Notes: generated by a model not told the origin, from the sequence alone. DNA of 54,613 bases from Treponema sp. UBA3813 (GCA_002368605.1 DFEB01000037.1:33894-88506), one strand, 5' to 3'. Positions 7,575-15,336 are shown, numbered from the stretch's first letter. Program-made: numbers and translations.

Positions 7575-7590
7575 TGCAAAAATAATGCCA
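7575..7590 (-). promoter_or_regulatory. Sigma-54 (-24/-12) promoter
   Basis: The minus strand reads TGGCAT-N5-TTGCA, which matches the RpoN consensus TGGCAC-N5-TTGCA at all positions but one, with exact spacing. The -12 GC is at about 7576-7577, predicting a start near 7564. It sits between the isochorismatase and ATP-grasp genes. RpoN control would fit nitrogen metabolism. No enhancer site or RpoN activator is identified within the window. Confidence 0.7.
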
Positions 7591-7645
7591 TATCACGCGG
7601 ATTTGGTCTATTGAACGAAAGTTCTAAGTTTTTGCATGTAAAATC

Positions 7646-8311
7646 TTAGAACTTCGTCTTTTTGACTTCTGCGAGCGGGATACAGGTAATTCCCATATTC
7701 TTCATGTCAAAGATGTTTGCATCTGCAACTTCCTTTGTTTTTGCAGAGCACGCATCCGTACAAATGACGGTGTTGTAATCATAGCTCATGGCATCAGCCG
7801 CCGTTCCGCGTACGCAGTTGGGATATTGAGTTCCTGAAAGAATAACGGTTTTTACTCCCATTCGGCGAAGAATCATATCAAGTTCAGTCTGAAAGAATCC
7901 GCTGTTTCGGCGTTTGCTTACGATGATGTCTCCTTCCTCTGGTTCAAGACCTTTTACGATTTCACAGCCCTTTGTTCCTGGCACACAATAGCCCGGCTTT
8001 CCGTCAGTAAAGAGCGGAATTCGTGGTGCATCTACATCAACGCCTGTCGGACGATGTTCACGAATGATGTAAATAATTGGCCAATTTTGAGAACGACCAT
8101 ATTTTATCAAATCCTGAATCGTCGGAATTGTGGGTTGCGCACCAGCAACACAGAGAACTGCGCCTGGCAGAACAAAATCATTCTGCATATCGATGACCAA
8201 GATTGCGACATCAGATTTGGGCGGATTTGAAGAAGAAGATTTCTTTGGAGCGGTGAATGCCATAGAACCAACCATAAGCAACAGTATACACAAAGCTGCA
8301 ATTTTTTTCAT
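7646..8311 (-). CDS. Exported isochorismatase-like amidohydrolase
   Basis: A 221-residue cysteine hydrolase of the isochorismatase superfamily. The catalytic triad is Asp41 (VIDMQNDF), Lys133 (VSKRRNSGF) and Cys166 (TQYPNCVRGTAADA). Relatives act on biuret, ureidoacrylate, nicotinamide or N-carbamoyl compounds. Unusually for this mostly cytoplasmic family, the first 20-22 residues are a cleavable-type signal peptide (MKKIAALCILLLMVGSMAFTA). An exported enzyme releasing urea or ammonia next to UrtA would make sense, but the substrate cannot be read from sequence. It has its own promoter and a leader hairpin and is divergent from cobK. Confidence 0.85.
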   Translation of the reverse strand: MKKIAALCILLLMVGSMAFTAPKKSSSSNPPKSDVAILVIDMQNDFVLPGAVLCVAGAQPTIPTIQDLIKYGRSQNWPIIYIIREHRPTGVDVDAPRIPLFTDGKPGYCVPGTKGCEIVKGLEPEEGDIIVSKRRNSGFFQTELDMILRRMGVKTVILSGTQYPNCVRGTAADAMSYDYNTVICTDACSAKTKEVADANIFDMKNMGITCIPLAEVKKTKF

Positions 8312-8334
8312 ACGATACCTCGTTTTTAATGAAA

Positions 8335-8378
8335 TAAAAAAGGCGTTCTCTTTCGCTCTAGAAACGAAAAGGAACGCC
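8335..8378 (-). terminator. Leader terminator hairpin of the isochorismatase gene
   Basis: On the minus strand a stem of up to 14 pairs (GGCGTTC with GAACGCC at 8342-8348/8372-8378, extended by CTTTTCG/CGAAAGAG-like pairing) is followed by TTTTTTATTT. It lies between the promoter at 8393-8420 and the ATG at 8311, with no upstream gene on this strand, so it is an attenuator-type leader. The 5' flank CAAAGGCGTT is shared with the hairpin of the ATP-grasp operon. Confidence 0.7.
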
Positions 8379-8392
8379 TTTGTTGTGCGTTA

Positions 8393-8420
8393 TTATTACG
8401 ATTTGTAAAAAAACTGTAAA
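8393..8420 (-). promoter_or_regulatory. Promoter of the isochorismatase gene
   Basis: Minus-strand -35 TTTACA (8415-8420), 16-nt spacer and -10 TAATAA (8393-8398). The inverted repeat AAAGTA/TACTTT just upstream could be an operator. Confidence 0.5.
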
Positions 8421-8496
8421 GTAGACTTTGGTTTACTTTTGAGACAGTAGGTAAGGCGTGTGAAGATGATAACACCGCGGATAGCTCCCCGTTCCA

Positions 8497-8526
8497 TTGG
8501 CATTTTCCGTCTTTTTTCACTATCAT
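8497..8526 (+). promoter_or_regulatory. Leaderless-type promoter of cobK
   Basis: -35 TTGGCA (8497-8502), 18-nt spacer, -10 TATCAT (8521-8526). Only six bases separate the -10 box from the ATG at 8533, so the mRNA should begin at or within a base or two of the start codon. No ribosome binding site is present. Confidence 0.55.
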
Positions 8527-8532
8527 AGCTGT

Positions 8533-9318
8533 ATGACGGTCTTTATCTTCGCAGGCACAACGGAAGGGCGCGAGCTTGCTTTGCTTCTCTCTAAGAACGG
8601 TGTTCACTGCACGGTGAGCGTTGCCACGGAATACGGCGCGAACTTGCTTCCAAAAGCAGAACGGCTCACGGTTTTGCACGGGCGGCTGAGTCATGAGGAA
8701 ATGGCAGAGAAATTTTCGCAAAATCACTACGATTTTGTAATCGATGCCACCCATCCTTTCGCCACGGAAGTTTCAAAAGAAATAAAAAAAGCGTGTAATT
8801 ACACAAAAAACCGCTATATCCGCCTTGCTCGGGAAACTGAGGCGTTACAAGGGCAGAAAATCTTTGTTTTTTCGGACATCGTTTCGGCGGGAAAATGGCT
8901 TGAAGGGCAGGGCGGGAAAATCTTCGTCACCACGGGAAGCAAAGAACTTCCCTCGCTTACGGCGCAGATTTCCGACAAGGCGCGGCTTTTTGTGCGCATT
9001 CTTCCCACGGTCGAAAGCATTCAGATGTGCGCGGAGTGCGGCATTTTGCAAAAGCAGATTATCGCCATGCAAGGTCCGTTTTCCGAAAGCACGAACGAAA
9101 TCCAATTTAAAGAAAGCAGGGCGAGCATTCTCCTTACAAAAGAAAGCGGACAGGCGGGCGGATTTTTCGAGAAAATCTCAGCGGCGGAAAAGCTCGGCAT
9201 GAAGATTGCGGTGATTCAAAATCCCGAGCGGGCAGAAAATGCGGCAGGCGAGGAGCGATTTACTTCAATAAAAGAATTGTTGCAAAGAATCTTGGGGCAA
9301 GAAAATCAGTGTAATTAA
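8533..9318 (+). CDS. cobK: Precorrin-6A/cobalt-precorrin-6A reductase
   Basis: A 261-residue CobK/CbiJ reductase that reduces (cobalt-)precorrin-6A in the corrin ring pathway. Features are the N-terminal MTVFIFAGTTEGRELA nucleotide-binding loop, DATHPFA (about residue 70), RYIRLARE, VTTGSKEL, and LTKESG..GGFFEK near the end, all standard for the family. A start 36 nt upstream would lie inside the promoter; ATG 8533 is chosen. There is no Shine-Dalgarno sequence, consistent with a leaderless message. It is the first gene of the cobalamin cluster on this strand. Confidence 0.9.
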   Translation: MTVFIFAGTTEGRELALLLSKNGVHCTVSVATEYGANLLPKAERLTVLHGRLSHEEMAEKFSQNHYDFVIDATHPFATEVSKEIKKACNYTKNRYIRLARETEALQGQKIFVFSDIVSAGKWLEGQGGKIFVTTGSKELPSLTAQISDKARLFVRILPTVESIQMCAECGILQKQIIAMQGPFSESTNEIQFKESRASILLTKESGQAGGFFEKISAAEKLGMKIAVIQNPERAENAAGEERFTSIKELLQRILGQENQCN

Positions 9319-9343
9319 CGACATTCAAATTTTCTGCTATAAT
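9315..9343 (+). promoter_or_regulatory. Leaderless-type promoter of cbiET
   Basis: -35 TTAACG (9315-9320), 17-nt spacer, -10 TATAAT (9338-9343), then seven bases to the ATG at 9351. It overlaps the end of cobK. As with cobK there is no ribosome binding site. Confidence 0.6.
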
Positions 9344-9350
9344 CATTGTA

Positions 9351-10805
9351 ATGAAGGCAAAAAAACATTTATTTTTAATCGCCCTCGGCATGGGAGATGA
9401 AAATTTTCTCACAGCGCAGGCAAAAAATGCACTTAGAGAAGCCCAAATCATCTTTGGCGGAGAGCGAATCTTAGAAATCGCAAGGAAAATCCTTCTGGAA
9501 GAGGGGAATCCGTCAGAAAACGCGGAAGCCCCTTCAAAAAAGATTCCTTTCGAGCCGATTTACCGTGCCGAAGAAATTTTCGCTTATTTAAGCGGGCATC
9601 TTGATTTTTCTTGCGCGGCCGTCGTTTTTTCAGGCGACACGGGATTTTTCAGCGGGGCGGCGGCCTTTTGTGAGAGATTCCGGGTCAAGCCCGGAATGAC
9701 AGAAACATTGAATTCAGGAATGACAGAGGCTGGGGCAGACTGGGAAATTTCTCTTTTGCCGGGAATTGCCTCGCCCCTTTATTTTGCCTCAAAATTGCAC
9801 AAGTCCTGGCAGAAGTGGAAAATGTTTTCCCTGCACGGCGCAAAATGCAACACGATTGAGCAGATTCGTAAAAATCCCGCCTGTTTTTTCATTCTTTCTG
9901 GAATCGAAGATGTCAGAATGGTTGGCAAAAAGATTGAAAAAGCCCTGAAAAATGGCGTGATTTCGTCCGTAAAATGCTATTTAGGCTCAAATCTTTCTTA
10001 CAATGTCGAAAAAATCATACAGATTCAACCAAAAGAGATGTCAGATTTTCAAGAAATCAACGAAACTGCCGACCGTTCGGGTGCAAAATCTCCTCAAAGT
10101 TCTCTCTTCGTCCTGCTTGTCGAAAACGAAAATGCCCTTAACGAAAGCGAAAGCCCGAATCTCAAAGACGAAGACTTTATCCGTGCCGAAAAAATCCCCA
10201 TGACAAAAAAAGAAGTCCGCCAGCTTTCAATCGCCGACTTGGGGCTCTCAAAATCCTCGGTGGTCTACGACATCGGAAGCGGCACCGGCTCCATCACGGT
10301 TGAAGCCGCCAGAATCGCTGTGGAAGGGCAGGTCATCGCCGTGGACTCCAACAGCGACGCCCTCGCTCTCACGCAAAAAAATGCAGAGAAATTCTGCCTC
10401 GAAAATGTGACTTTCCTGCAGGGGAGCGCGCCTGACTGCCTTAAAAACGCGGAATTACCCCCGCCAAGCCATGTTTTCATCGGGGGAAGCCGCGGGAATC
10501 TCGCCGAAATAATTCAATTCGCCCTCAAAAAAAATCCTTCCGTGCGAATCGTGGCCAATTTCGTAAGCCTTGAAAACCTCACCGAGATGCAGAATTGCTT
10601 GAAAAACCTTGAAGAAGGCTCTTTTATTGAAGCGGACTGTGGCAAAATCCATATCGAGAATCTTGAAATCAAGCAGATTTCCGTAAGCCGGGCTGAAAAA
10701 GCTGGAAATTTCCATTTGATGAAAGCCATGAATCCTGTGTGGATTGTAAGTTTTTCAGGAAAAATAGAAAAAAAAGAAAATCAGGGGCATGAAAATGAAG
10801 CCTGA
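9351..10805 (+). CDS. cobL: Precorrin-6Y C5,15-methyltransferase, CbiE-CbiT fusion (CobL)
   Basis: A 484-residue fusion. The N-terminal half is the CbiE tetrapyrrole methylase (IALGMGDENFLT, VVFSGDTGFFSG, LLPGIASPLYFASKL, FSLHG). The C-terminal half is the CbiT methyltransferase/decarboxylase (MTKKEVRQLSIADL, VVYDIGSGTGSITVEAA, GSAPDCL, FIGGSRGNL). It methylates C5 and C15 and removes the ring-C acetate. The CbiE half has an insertion of about 17 residues (roughly residues 108-126) that is the in-frame translation of a palindromic repeat (9676-9701). The two halves are joined by a long variable linker. The last bases overlap cbiA. Confidence 0.92.
   Translation: MKAKKHLFLIALGMGDENFLTAQAKNALREAQIIFGGERILEIARKILLEEGNPSENAEAPSKKIPFEPIYRAEEIFAYLSGHLDFSCAAVVFSGDTGFFSGAAAFCERFRVKPGMTETLNSGMTEAGADWEISLLPGIASPLYFASKLHKSWQKWKMFSLHGAKCNTIEQIRKNPACFFILSGIEDVRMVGKKIEKALKNGVISSVKCYLGSNLSYNVEKIIQIQPKEMSDFQEINETADRSGAKSPQSSLFVLLVENENALNESESPNLKDEDFIRAEKIPMTKKEVRQLSIADLGLSKSSVVYDIGSGTGSITVEAARIAVEGQVIAVDSNSDALALTQKNAEKFCLENVTFLQGSAPDCLKNAELPPPSHVFIGGSRGNLAEIIQFALKKNPSVRIVANFVSLENLTEMQNCLKNLEEGSFIEADCGKIHIENLEIKQISVSRAEKAGNFHLMKAMNPVWIVSFSGKIEKKENQGHENEA
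9676..9701 (+). repeat. Palindromic repeat A, in frame within cbiET
   Basis: GATTCCGGG-TCAAG-CCCGGAATGACA: 7-bp arms around TCAAG with the constant tail AATGACA. It translates as part of a loop insertion in CbiE before the conserved LLPGI strand. A diverged second half-copy (CAGGAATGACAG) follows at 9715-9726. The same consensus occurs at 17048-17110, 35895-35920, 47003-47032 and 49711-49735. Confidence 0.75.
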
Positions 10806-12327
10806 TTCAGAGTCTAAGTCACAAATTTTCAACATTCCCCGCCTCATGATTGCCGCCCCGGCCAGTGGCAGCGGAAAGACCACCCTCACTTGTGCCTTGC
10901 TCCGTCTTTTACAGAATCGCGGAAAGTCGCCAGTCTCCTTTAAGTGCGGCCCTGATTTTATCGATCCCATGTTCCACGAGCAAGTTTTGGGCGTTCCGAG
11001 CACAAATCTGGACAGTTTTTTTGTTGATGACGAAGAGGTGCGCACGATTTTTGCCGAAAAAATTTTATCTCAAAGACAGAAGAAAAAAAATCCGGCAGAT
11101 TTCGCTGTCATCGAGGGCGTAATGGGGCTTTTTGACGGACTTGCAGGAAAATCGCTCAAAGCCTCAAGCTACGACATCGCCCGAATCACGAATACGCCGA
11201 TTTTGCTCTGCCTTGACGCTTCGGGAATGAGCCGCTCGATTGTGCCTCTGATAAAAGGATTTTTGGACTACGACAGGCTTCAGTTTGGAAAAGGCGGGAA
11301 CCTGATTAAAGGAATTTTCCTCAATAAGGTTTCAAAAGGCTCTTTCCAGCTTTTAAAAGCTCTGATTGAAGAAGAATCTGCCGGCTACGGAGTCAAAGTC
11401 ATAGGCTATCTGCCTAAAGATTCAGAATTAGTCTGGGAAAGCCGTCACCTGGGACTTTTTTTGCCTGATGAAATAAAAGATTTAAACAGCCGGATTCAAA
11501 AAAGCTCCCAAATCCTCGATGAAACAACAGATTTTACTGAATTAGCAATGTGCAATATGCAATGTGAGGGGGAAGTCTCCCCCTACGCGCCCACGCAGTT
11601 GGTCGCTACCCCTTCTCCTAAGGGGCAGAGCCCCTTAAAATCCCCGCGAGATGAATCTGTATTTAAAAAGGATTTTTCCAAATCCAAATTCTCACATTCC
11701 TTATTTAATGTGGCAGTCGCTCGCGATGAGGCATTTTGCTTTTACTACGATGAAAATCTCCGCTTGCTGGAAGAATCTGGGGCGAACCTGGTTTACTTTT
11801 CGCCCTTGCACGAAAAAGCACTTCCTTCTGGAGTCGGGGGAATTTTACTGGGGGGCGGCTACCCTGAGCTTCACGCAGCGGAACTTGAGGCAAACCGCTC
11901 CATGCGTGAGTCAATCAAATCGGCGGTGGAAAACGGAATCGCTGTCATGGCAGAGTGCGGCGGATTCATGTATCTTCAGGAAAAATTGACCGACAAAGAC
12001 GGTGTCTCCTACGAAATGTGCGGCGCGATAAAAGGCGAGTGCCGTTACACAGGAAAGCTTGTCAGATTCGGTTACGCAGAATTTGCATCGAAAGACGAAG
12101 AAAAAACAGAGGGCGGATGGGAAAAACTTTCCGTGCGCGGCCACGAATTCCACTATTTCGACAGCACGAACAATGGCTCGGACTTCACGGCAAAAAAGCC
12201 ACTTTCTTCCCGCTCCTGGGATTGCATGATTCACACGGAAAAAATGCTGGCGGGCTTTCCTCATTTGTATTACCGCTCAAATCCAAAGATTGTGGAGTGG
12301 TTCTTGGAATCCTGTAAGAAAGATTGA
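10789..12327 (+). CDS. cbiA: Cobyrinic acid a,c-diamide synthase
   Basis: A 512-residue glutamine-dependent amidotransferase (CbiA/CobB) that amidates the a and c side chains of the corrin ring. The N-terminal domain has the P-loop ASGSGKTT (residues about 25-32), KCGPDFIDPMFH and VIEGVMGLFDG. The C-terminal class I glutaminase domain has LLGGGYPELHAAEL, the catalytic Cys in AECGGFMYL, and the HEFHYFD histidine. ATG 10789 overlaps the end of cbiET; ATG 10795 is an alternative with better spacing from AGGGG. Between the two domains lies a 40-residue insertion built from two repeat families (11544-11652). Confidence 0.92.
   Translation: MKMKPDSESKSQIFNIPRLMIAAPASGSGKTTLTCALLRLLQNRGKSPVSFKCGPDFIDPMFHEQVLGVPSTNLDSFFVDDEEVRTIFAEKILSQRQKKKNPADFAVIEGVMGLFDGLAGKSLKASSYDIARITNTPILLCLDASGMSRSIVPLIKGFLDYDRLQFGKGGNLIKGIFLNKVSKGSFQLLKALIEEESAGYGVKVIGYLPKDSELVWESRHLGLFLPDEIKDLNSRIQKSSQILDETTDFTELAMCNMQCEGEVSPYAPTQLVATPSPKGQSPLKSPRDESVFKKDFSKSKFSHSLFNVAVARDEAFCFYYDENLRLLEESGANLVYFSPLHEKALPSGVGGILLGGGYPELHAAELEANRSMRESIKSAVENGIAVMAECGGFMYLQEKLTDKDGVSYEMCGAIKGECRYTGKLVRFGYAEFASKDEEKTEGGWEKLSVRGHEFHYFDSTNNGSDFTAKKPLSSRSWDCMIHTEKMLAGFPHLYYRSNPKIVEWFLESCKKD
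11544..11652 (+). repeat. Composite in-frame repeat insertion in cbiA
   Basis: The first part (11544-11567) is an AATGTGCAATATGCAATG-type copy of repeat B, also seen in cobU and cbiP. The rest begins with GGGGGAAG..CTCCCCC and continues through a G/C-rich palindromic stretch ending AAGGGGCAGAGCCCCTT. It stays in frame and makes up the linker between the ATPase and glutaminase domains. The second part resembles the 3' end of cobT. Confidence 0.6.
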
Positions 12328-12350
12328 CATATATAAAAATATTAGAGAAG

Positions 12351-13796
12351 ATGTTTACGAGCGACAATAACACGAATATGGAAAACTCATCGCGCTTTTT
12401 CAAAAACACCGCCTGCTCATATTTTCCCTGCCATAAAGGGCTTGATTCTGACGAATTCAACTGCCTCTTTTGCTATTGCCCCCTTTACGGCCGGGAAGTC
12501 TGCCCTGGAAACCCCAGCTACATCAAAAAAGCAGACGGCAGGATCATAAAACGCTGTACAGACTGTACTTTCCCCCACAAGAGCGAAAATTATGAAAGAA
12601 TCATGAATCTTTTGCGGGTGACAAAAAACGAAATCCCGCCAGAAGAATATCACCACGGGGGAGAAGAAAAGACAATCTTTGATTTTTCCGTGAACACAAA
12701 TCCTCTGGGCTTGCCCGAAAGCGTAAAATCTTCTATAAAAAACGCCCTTGACCAGTGCGAAAAATATCCCGACCAGAATTGCACTCGTTTAAGAGAAAAA
12801 ATCGCGGAGCAGCTAAAAGAAAGCCGTCAAGCCGATTTTATTTCTGCTTTCAACATCATCTGCGGAAACGGAGCCAGCGAGTTGATTTCCCTTCTGGTCC
12901 AGGTCCTTTCCCCCAAAAATGCCCTGATTGTTGAGCCGACTTTTTCGGGCTACGAGCGGGCATTAAAAGCGCAGGGGTGCAAAATCCACCGGCATTTTTT
13001 AAGCGAAGAAAATGATTTTGCCTTTGACGAGAAGATTTTGGATTCGATTGAAAGAAAGGCGGAAGTTTGCCGTAGCGGGCAGGGAAAGTCGGAAGAAATT
13101 CCCCCCGACATGATTTTTCTCTGCTCGCCCAATAATCCCACCGGACAGATGATTAAGCCAAACCTGCTCAAAAAAATCATCGCCATCTGTGAAGGAAAGG
13201 GAATTTTCCTCGTCGTTGATGAGTGTTTTATCGATTTTACGGAGCGGACTGAGGAAAGCGCCCTTCAATTTACGAAAGAAAATTCCCACCTTATCGTTAT
13301 TAACGCCTTCACCAAGATTTACGCCATGGCGGGCTTGCGTTTAGGCTATCTCGTGACCTCAAACCAGGGAATTTTGCAAAAAATCAACTCTCTTCGCCCG
13401 GAATGGAATGTTTCGACCCTGGCACAAATCGCAGGGGAAGCGGCGCTGGACGAAAAGGCATATATTGAAAAAACGCGCGCCCTCATAAAAGAAGAAAGGG
13501 AATATCTCTCAAAAGAACTCAAAGCCTTGGGTTTTCACACCTTCCCCAGTGAGACGAATTTTATTTTGTTCAGAGATGAAAGGAAGGAAATACAGAAGGC
13601 TGACCGTGCAGATGTTCGGTTTTCTGGAAATAGCCTCAACTTGTCTGAAAATTTAGACAAAATCCTGCTGAAACAGGGTCTTTCCCTCCGTAACTGCGGG
13701 AATTTCCCTGGCTTAAGAGAGAATTTCTACCGAACGGCAGTTCGCACTCATGAAGAGAATGTACGCTTGATTGAAATTTTGTCCGGGAAAGAGTAG
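12351..13796 (+). CDS. cobD: Threonine-phosphate decarboxylase with N-terminal Cys-rich domain
   Basis: A fusion of a cysteine-rich small domain (about residues 18-85: CSYFPCHKGLDSDEFNCLFCYCPLY..C..C..C, probably metal binding) with a PLP-dependent aminotransferase-fold enzyme (FDFSVNTNPLG, NIICGNGASELI, FLCSPNNPTGQ, VVDECFIDF, and NAFTKIYAMAGLRLGY with the PLP lysine). The enzyme makes (R)-1-amino-2-propanol phosphate for the nucleotide loop. The start is uncertain: TTG 12324 overlaps the cbiA stop, ATG 12351 and ATG 12378 are alternatives. A 25-residue stretch before the C-terminal LSLRNCGNF looks like an insertion. Confidence 0.87.
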   Translation: MFTSDNNTNMENSSRFFKNTACSYFPCHKGLDSDEFNCLFCYCPLYGREVCPGNPSYIKKADGRIIKRCTDCTFPHKSENYERIMNLLRVTKNEIPPEEYHHGGEEKTIFDFSVNTNPLGLPESVKSSIKNALDQCEKYPDQNCTRLREKIAEQLKESRQADFISAFNIICGNGASELISLLVQVLSPKNALIVEPTFSGYERALKAQGCKIHRHFLSEENDFAFDEKILDSIERKAEVCRSGQGKSEEIPPDMIFLCSPNNPTGQMIKPNLLKKIIAICEGKGIFLVVDECFIDFTERTEESALQFTKENSHLIVINAFTKIYAMAGLRLGYLVTSNQGILQKINSLRPEWNVSTLAQIAGEAALDEKAYIEKTRALIKEEREYLSKELKALGFHTFPSETNFILFRDERKEIQKADRADVRFSGNSLNLSENLDKILLKQGLSLRNCGNFPGLRENFYRTAVRTHEENVRLIEILSGKE

Positions 13797-13833
13797 ATCT
13801 AGGAACTTTCCAGCCTTCGCTAACGCTAACTCA

Positions 13834-14460
13834 CTAATTTAACGATTCCGCTATGAAAAAAGCAAAAATCCCCAGAGAAAATGCAAACCCCAAAATCACG
13901 GCGAAAATACAGTCTTTTTTTGAGATTTTATTTTTCTTGTGGACTCTTTTTATCGTACAGTAATTCGTTTTGACAAAATCGTAGAATTCTTTCCATTTTT
14001 CTTCGGATTCAAAATTTGATTTCACCACAAAAAATGGACTCACTTTCGTCAAATACAGATAAATCGCGTCATCATCGAGGTAAATCGAATAAATATCTTT
14101 TGGATTCATGGTGATTTCTTCAACTTCATTCTTTACAATCACTTTTTCTTCTTGAAAAATCGCCGTCGTTTCGGGCAAATCCTTTGAAAAAAGCGTGTAC
14201 ATTTGTTTTGCCCAAGAAGTATTTTTCTTTAAAAGTGACAAAGTCCGCCAAATCGCAATGGCGAGTATAAAAATAAAATTAAAAAGCATCTTTTCAGTTT
14301 TCAGCCATATCGTAGTCGCCAGCCCAAGAATCGCCGTAAAATACAAAAAAACGAGAATTATCAAACGCAGGTAGACGAGGCTTTTTCTTGAAGAAATGAA
14401 ATTCTGATATAAATTCTGAAAATCTTCTTGAGTGTTGCTTCTTTTTACGCAAAATTCCAT
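13834..14460 (-). CDS. YcxB-like membrane protein
   Basis: A 208-residue protein with two adjacent membrane helices (about residues 25-70), a soluble beta-rich middle (EEKVIVKNEVEEITMNPKDIYSIYLDDDAIYLYL, similar to YcxB-like domains) and a last membrane helix (about 185-205). ATG 14460 follows GAGG with good spacing; a GTG 12 nt upstream is less likely. It follows a related but frameshifted gene. Function unknown. It marks the start of a non-cobalamin patch inside the cobalamin cluster. Confidence 0.65.
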   Translation of the reverse strand: MEFCVKRSNTQEDFQNLYQNFISSRKSLVYLRLIILVFLYFTAILGLATTIWLKTEKMLFNFIFILAIAIWRTLSLLKKNTSWAKQMYTLFSKDLPETTAIFQEEKVIVKNEVEEITMNPKDIYSIYLDDDAIYLYLTKVSPFFVVKSNFESEEKWKEFYDFVKTNYCTIKRVHKKNKISKKDCIFAVILGFAFSLGIFAFFIAESLN

Positions 14461-14468
14461 AAATTTCC

Positions 14469-14992
14469 TCACATATTTTTAACTTGGACATTTTCGCCGA
14501 CATAATTTTGCTTCACGAAGTCAACGATTTCTTTCCAATGTGATTCGTTCTCGCAATTATTTTTCAGCAAAAGAACGGCATGATTGAAATAAAAAATGTA
14601 GACAGAATTCTTTTTGAAAATTATCCTTTTTATCAGATTTTTCGGAAGATTTAATTTCATACATTCTGAGAAAGATTTTATATATTCCTCTGAAAGTTCG
14701 ATACATTCGGGCTTTGAAATGCTTTTTGCCGAATCATAAGTCGATTTTAGCACAAAAAGATACCAAACTGAAAAAAGCACGAAAAAAACGCCAAGCAGAA
14801 AAATATGTCTATAAAAAACGCATTTTTGGCAAGAATCTCAATCGGAAAAAACAATTTTAGAAAAAACAAAGCGGCGCAAACAAGGAAAAATGCCAAAAAC
14901 GCGAGAATCTTTTTGCGGGTGATTCCGCTCGCACTCAGCGAAAAATCACAATAATCAGAGAAATTGTAACTTGCATTTTCGATTTTCAGCAT
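14469..14992 (-). pseudogene. Frameshifted YcxB-like membrane protein
   Basis: Two short overlapping readings on the minus strand, 14747-14992 (81 aa: start MLKIENASYNFSDYCDFSLSA, two membrane helices) and 14469-14780 (103 aa: membrane helix then YIFYFNHAVLLLKNN..HWKEIVDFVKQNYV), look like the N- and C-terminal parts of one protein related to the downstream YcxB-like gene (compare WKEFYDFVKTNY there). A single frameshift between about 14780 and 14830, in an A-rich stretch, would join them. It could also be a sequencing error or two genuine small proteins. Confidence 0.55.
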
Positions 14993-15035
14993 AGAAAGGA
15001 TTATAACACGAAGATGATAAAAAAAAGAAGAAAAG

Positions 15036-15064
15036 TTTACTTTCGCGAAATTTCGTGGTATATT
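15036..15064 (+). promoter_or_regulatory. Promoter and operator of the toxin-antitoxin pair
   Basis: -35 TTTACT (15036-15041), 17-nt spacer, -10 TATATT (15059-15064). A perfect palindrome TTTCGCGAAA (15041-15050) lies in the spacer, where an antitoxin-toxin complex could repress transcription. Confidence 0.55.
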
Positions 15065-15105
15065 CTTGGTAGGAAATTTTCAAATCTTTTCGCAAGGAGA
15101 AAATT

Positions 15106-15336
15106 ATGACTTCAACGATAACAATTCAGAACGCAAACAAAAATCTCGTGGACGCAATCAAAAGTCTTGTCAAACTCGCTCCTTCCGCACATCTGTCGGT
15201 CAAAAAAACGCCGAAAGACGATTTTTATAATGAAGAAAATATCCGCCACCTTGAAGAACTGAAACGCCTCGACGACGAAGGAAAGTTGCACTTTGTCAAA
15301 AAAACGATGGAAGAACTGGAGGCGATGGCAAGATGA
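15106..15336 (+). CDS. Antitoxin of a YoeB-type module
   Basis: A 76-residue protein upstream of and overlapping a YoeB-like toxin. The N-terminus (MTSTITIQNANKNLVDAIKSLVKL) looks like a short DNA-binding or dimerisation segment. The charged C-terminus (EENIRHLEELKRLDDEGKLHFVKKTMEEL) fits a toxin-wrapping helix. It has AAGGAG before the ATG. It is not a clear Phd/YefM match, so the antitoxin family is left open. It probably neutralises the toxin and autoregulates through the palindrome upstream. Confidence 0.78.
   Translation: MTSTITIQNANKNLVDAIKSLVKLAPSAHLSVKKTPKDDFYNEENIRHLEELKRLDDEGKLHFVKKTMEELEAMAR

Noticed and set aside
6199-7614. Several long frames antisense to the ATP-grasp gene
   Set aside because: They have no family motifs and mirror the codon structure of a well-supported gene.
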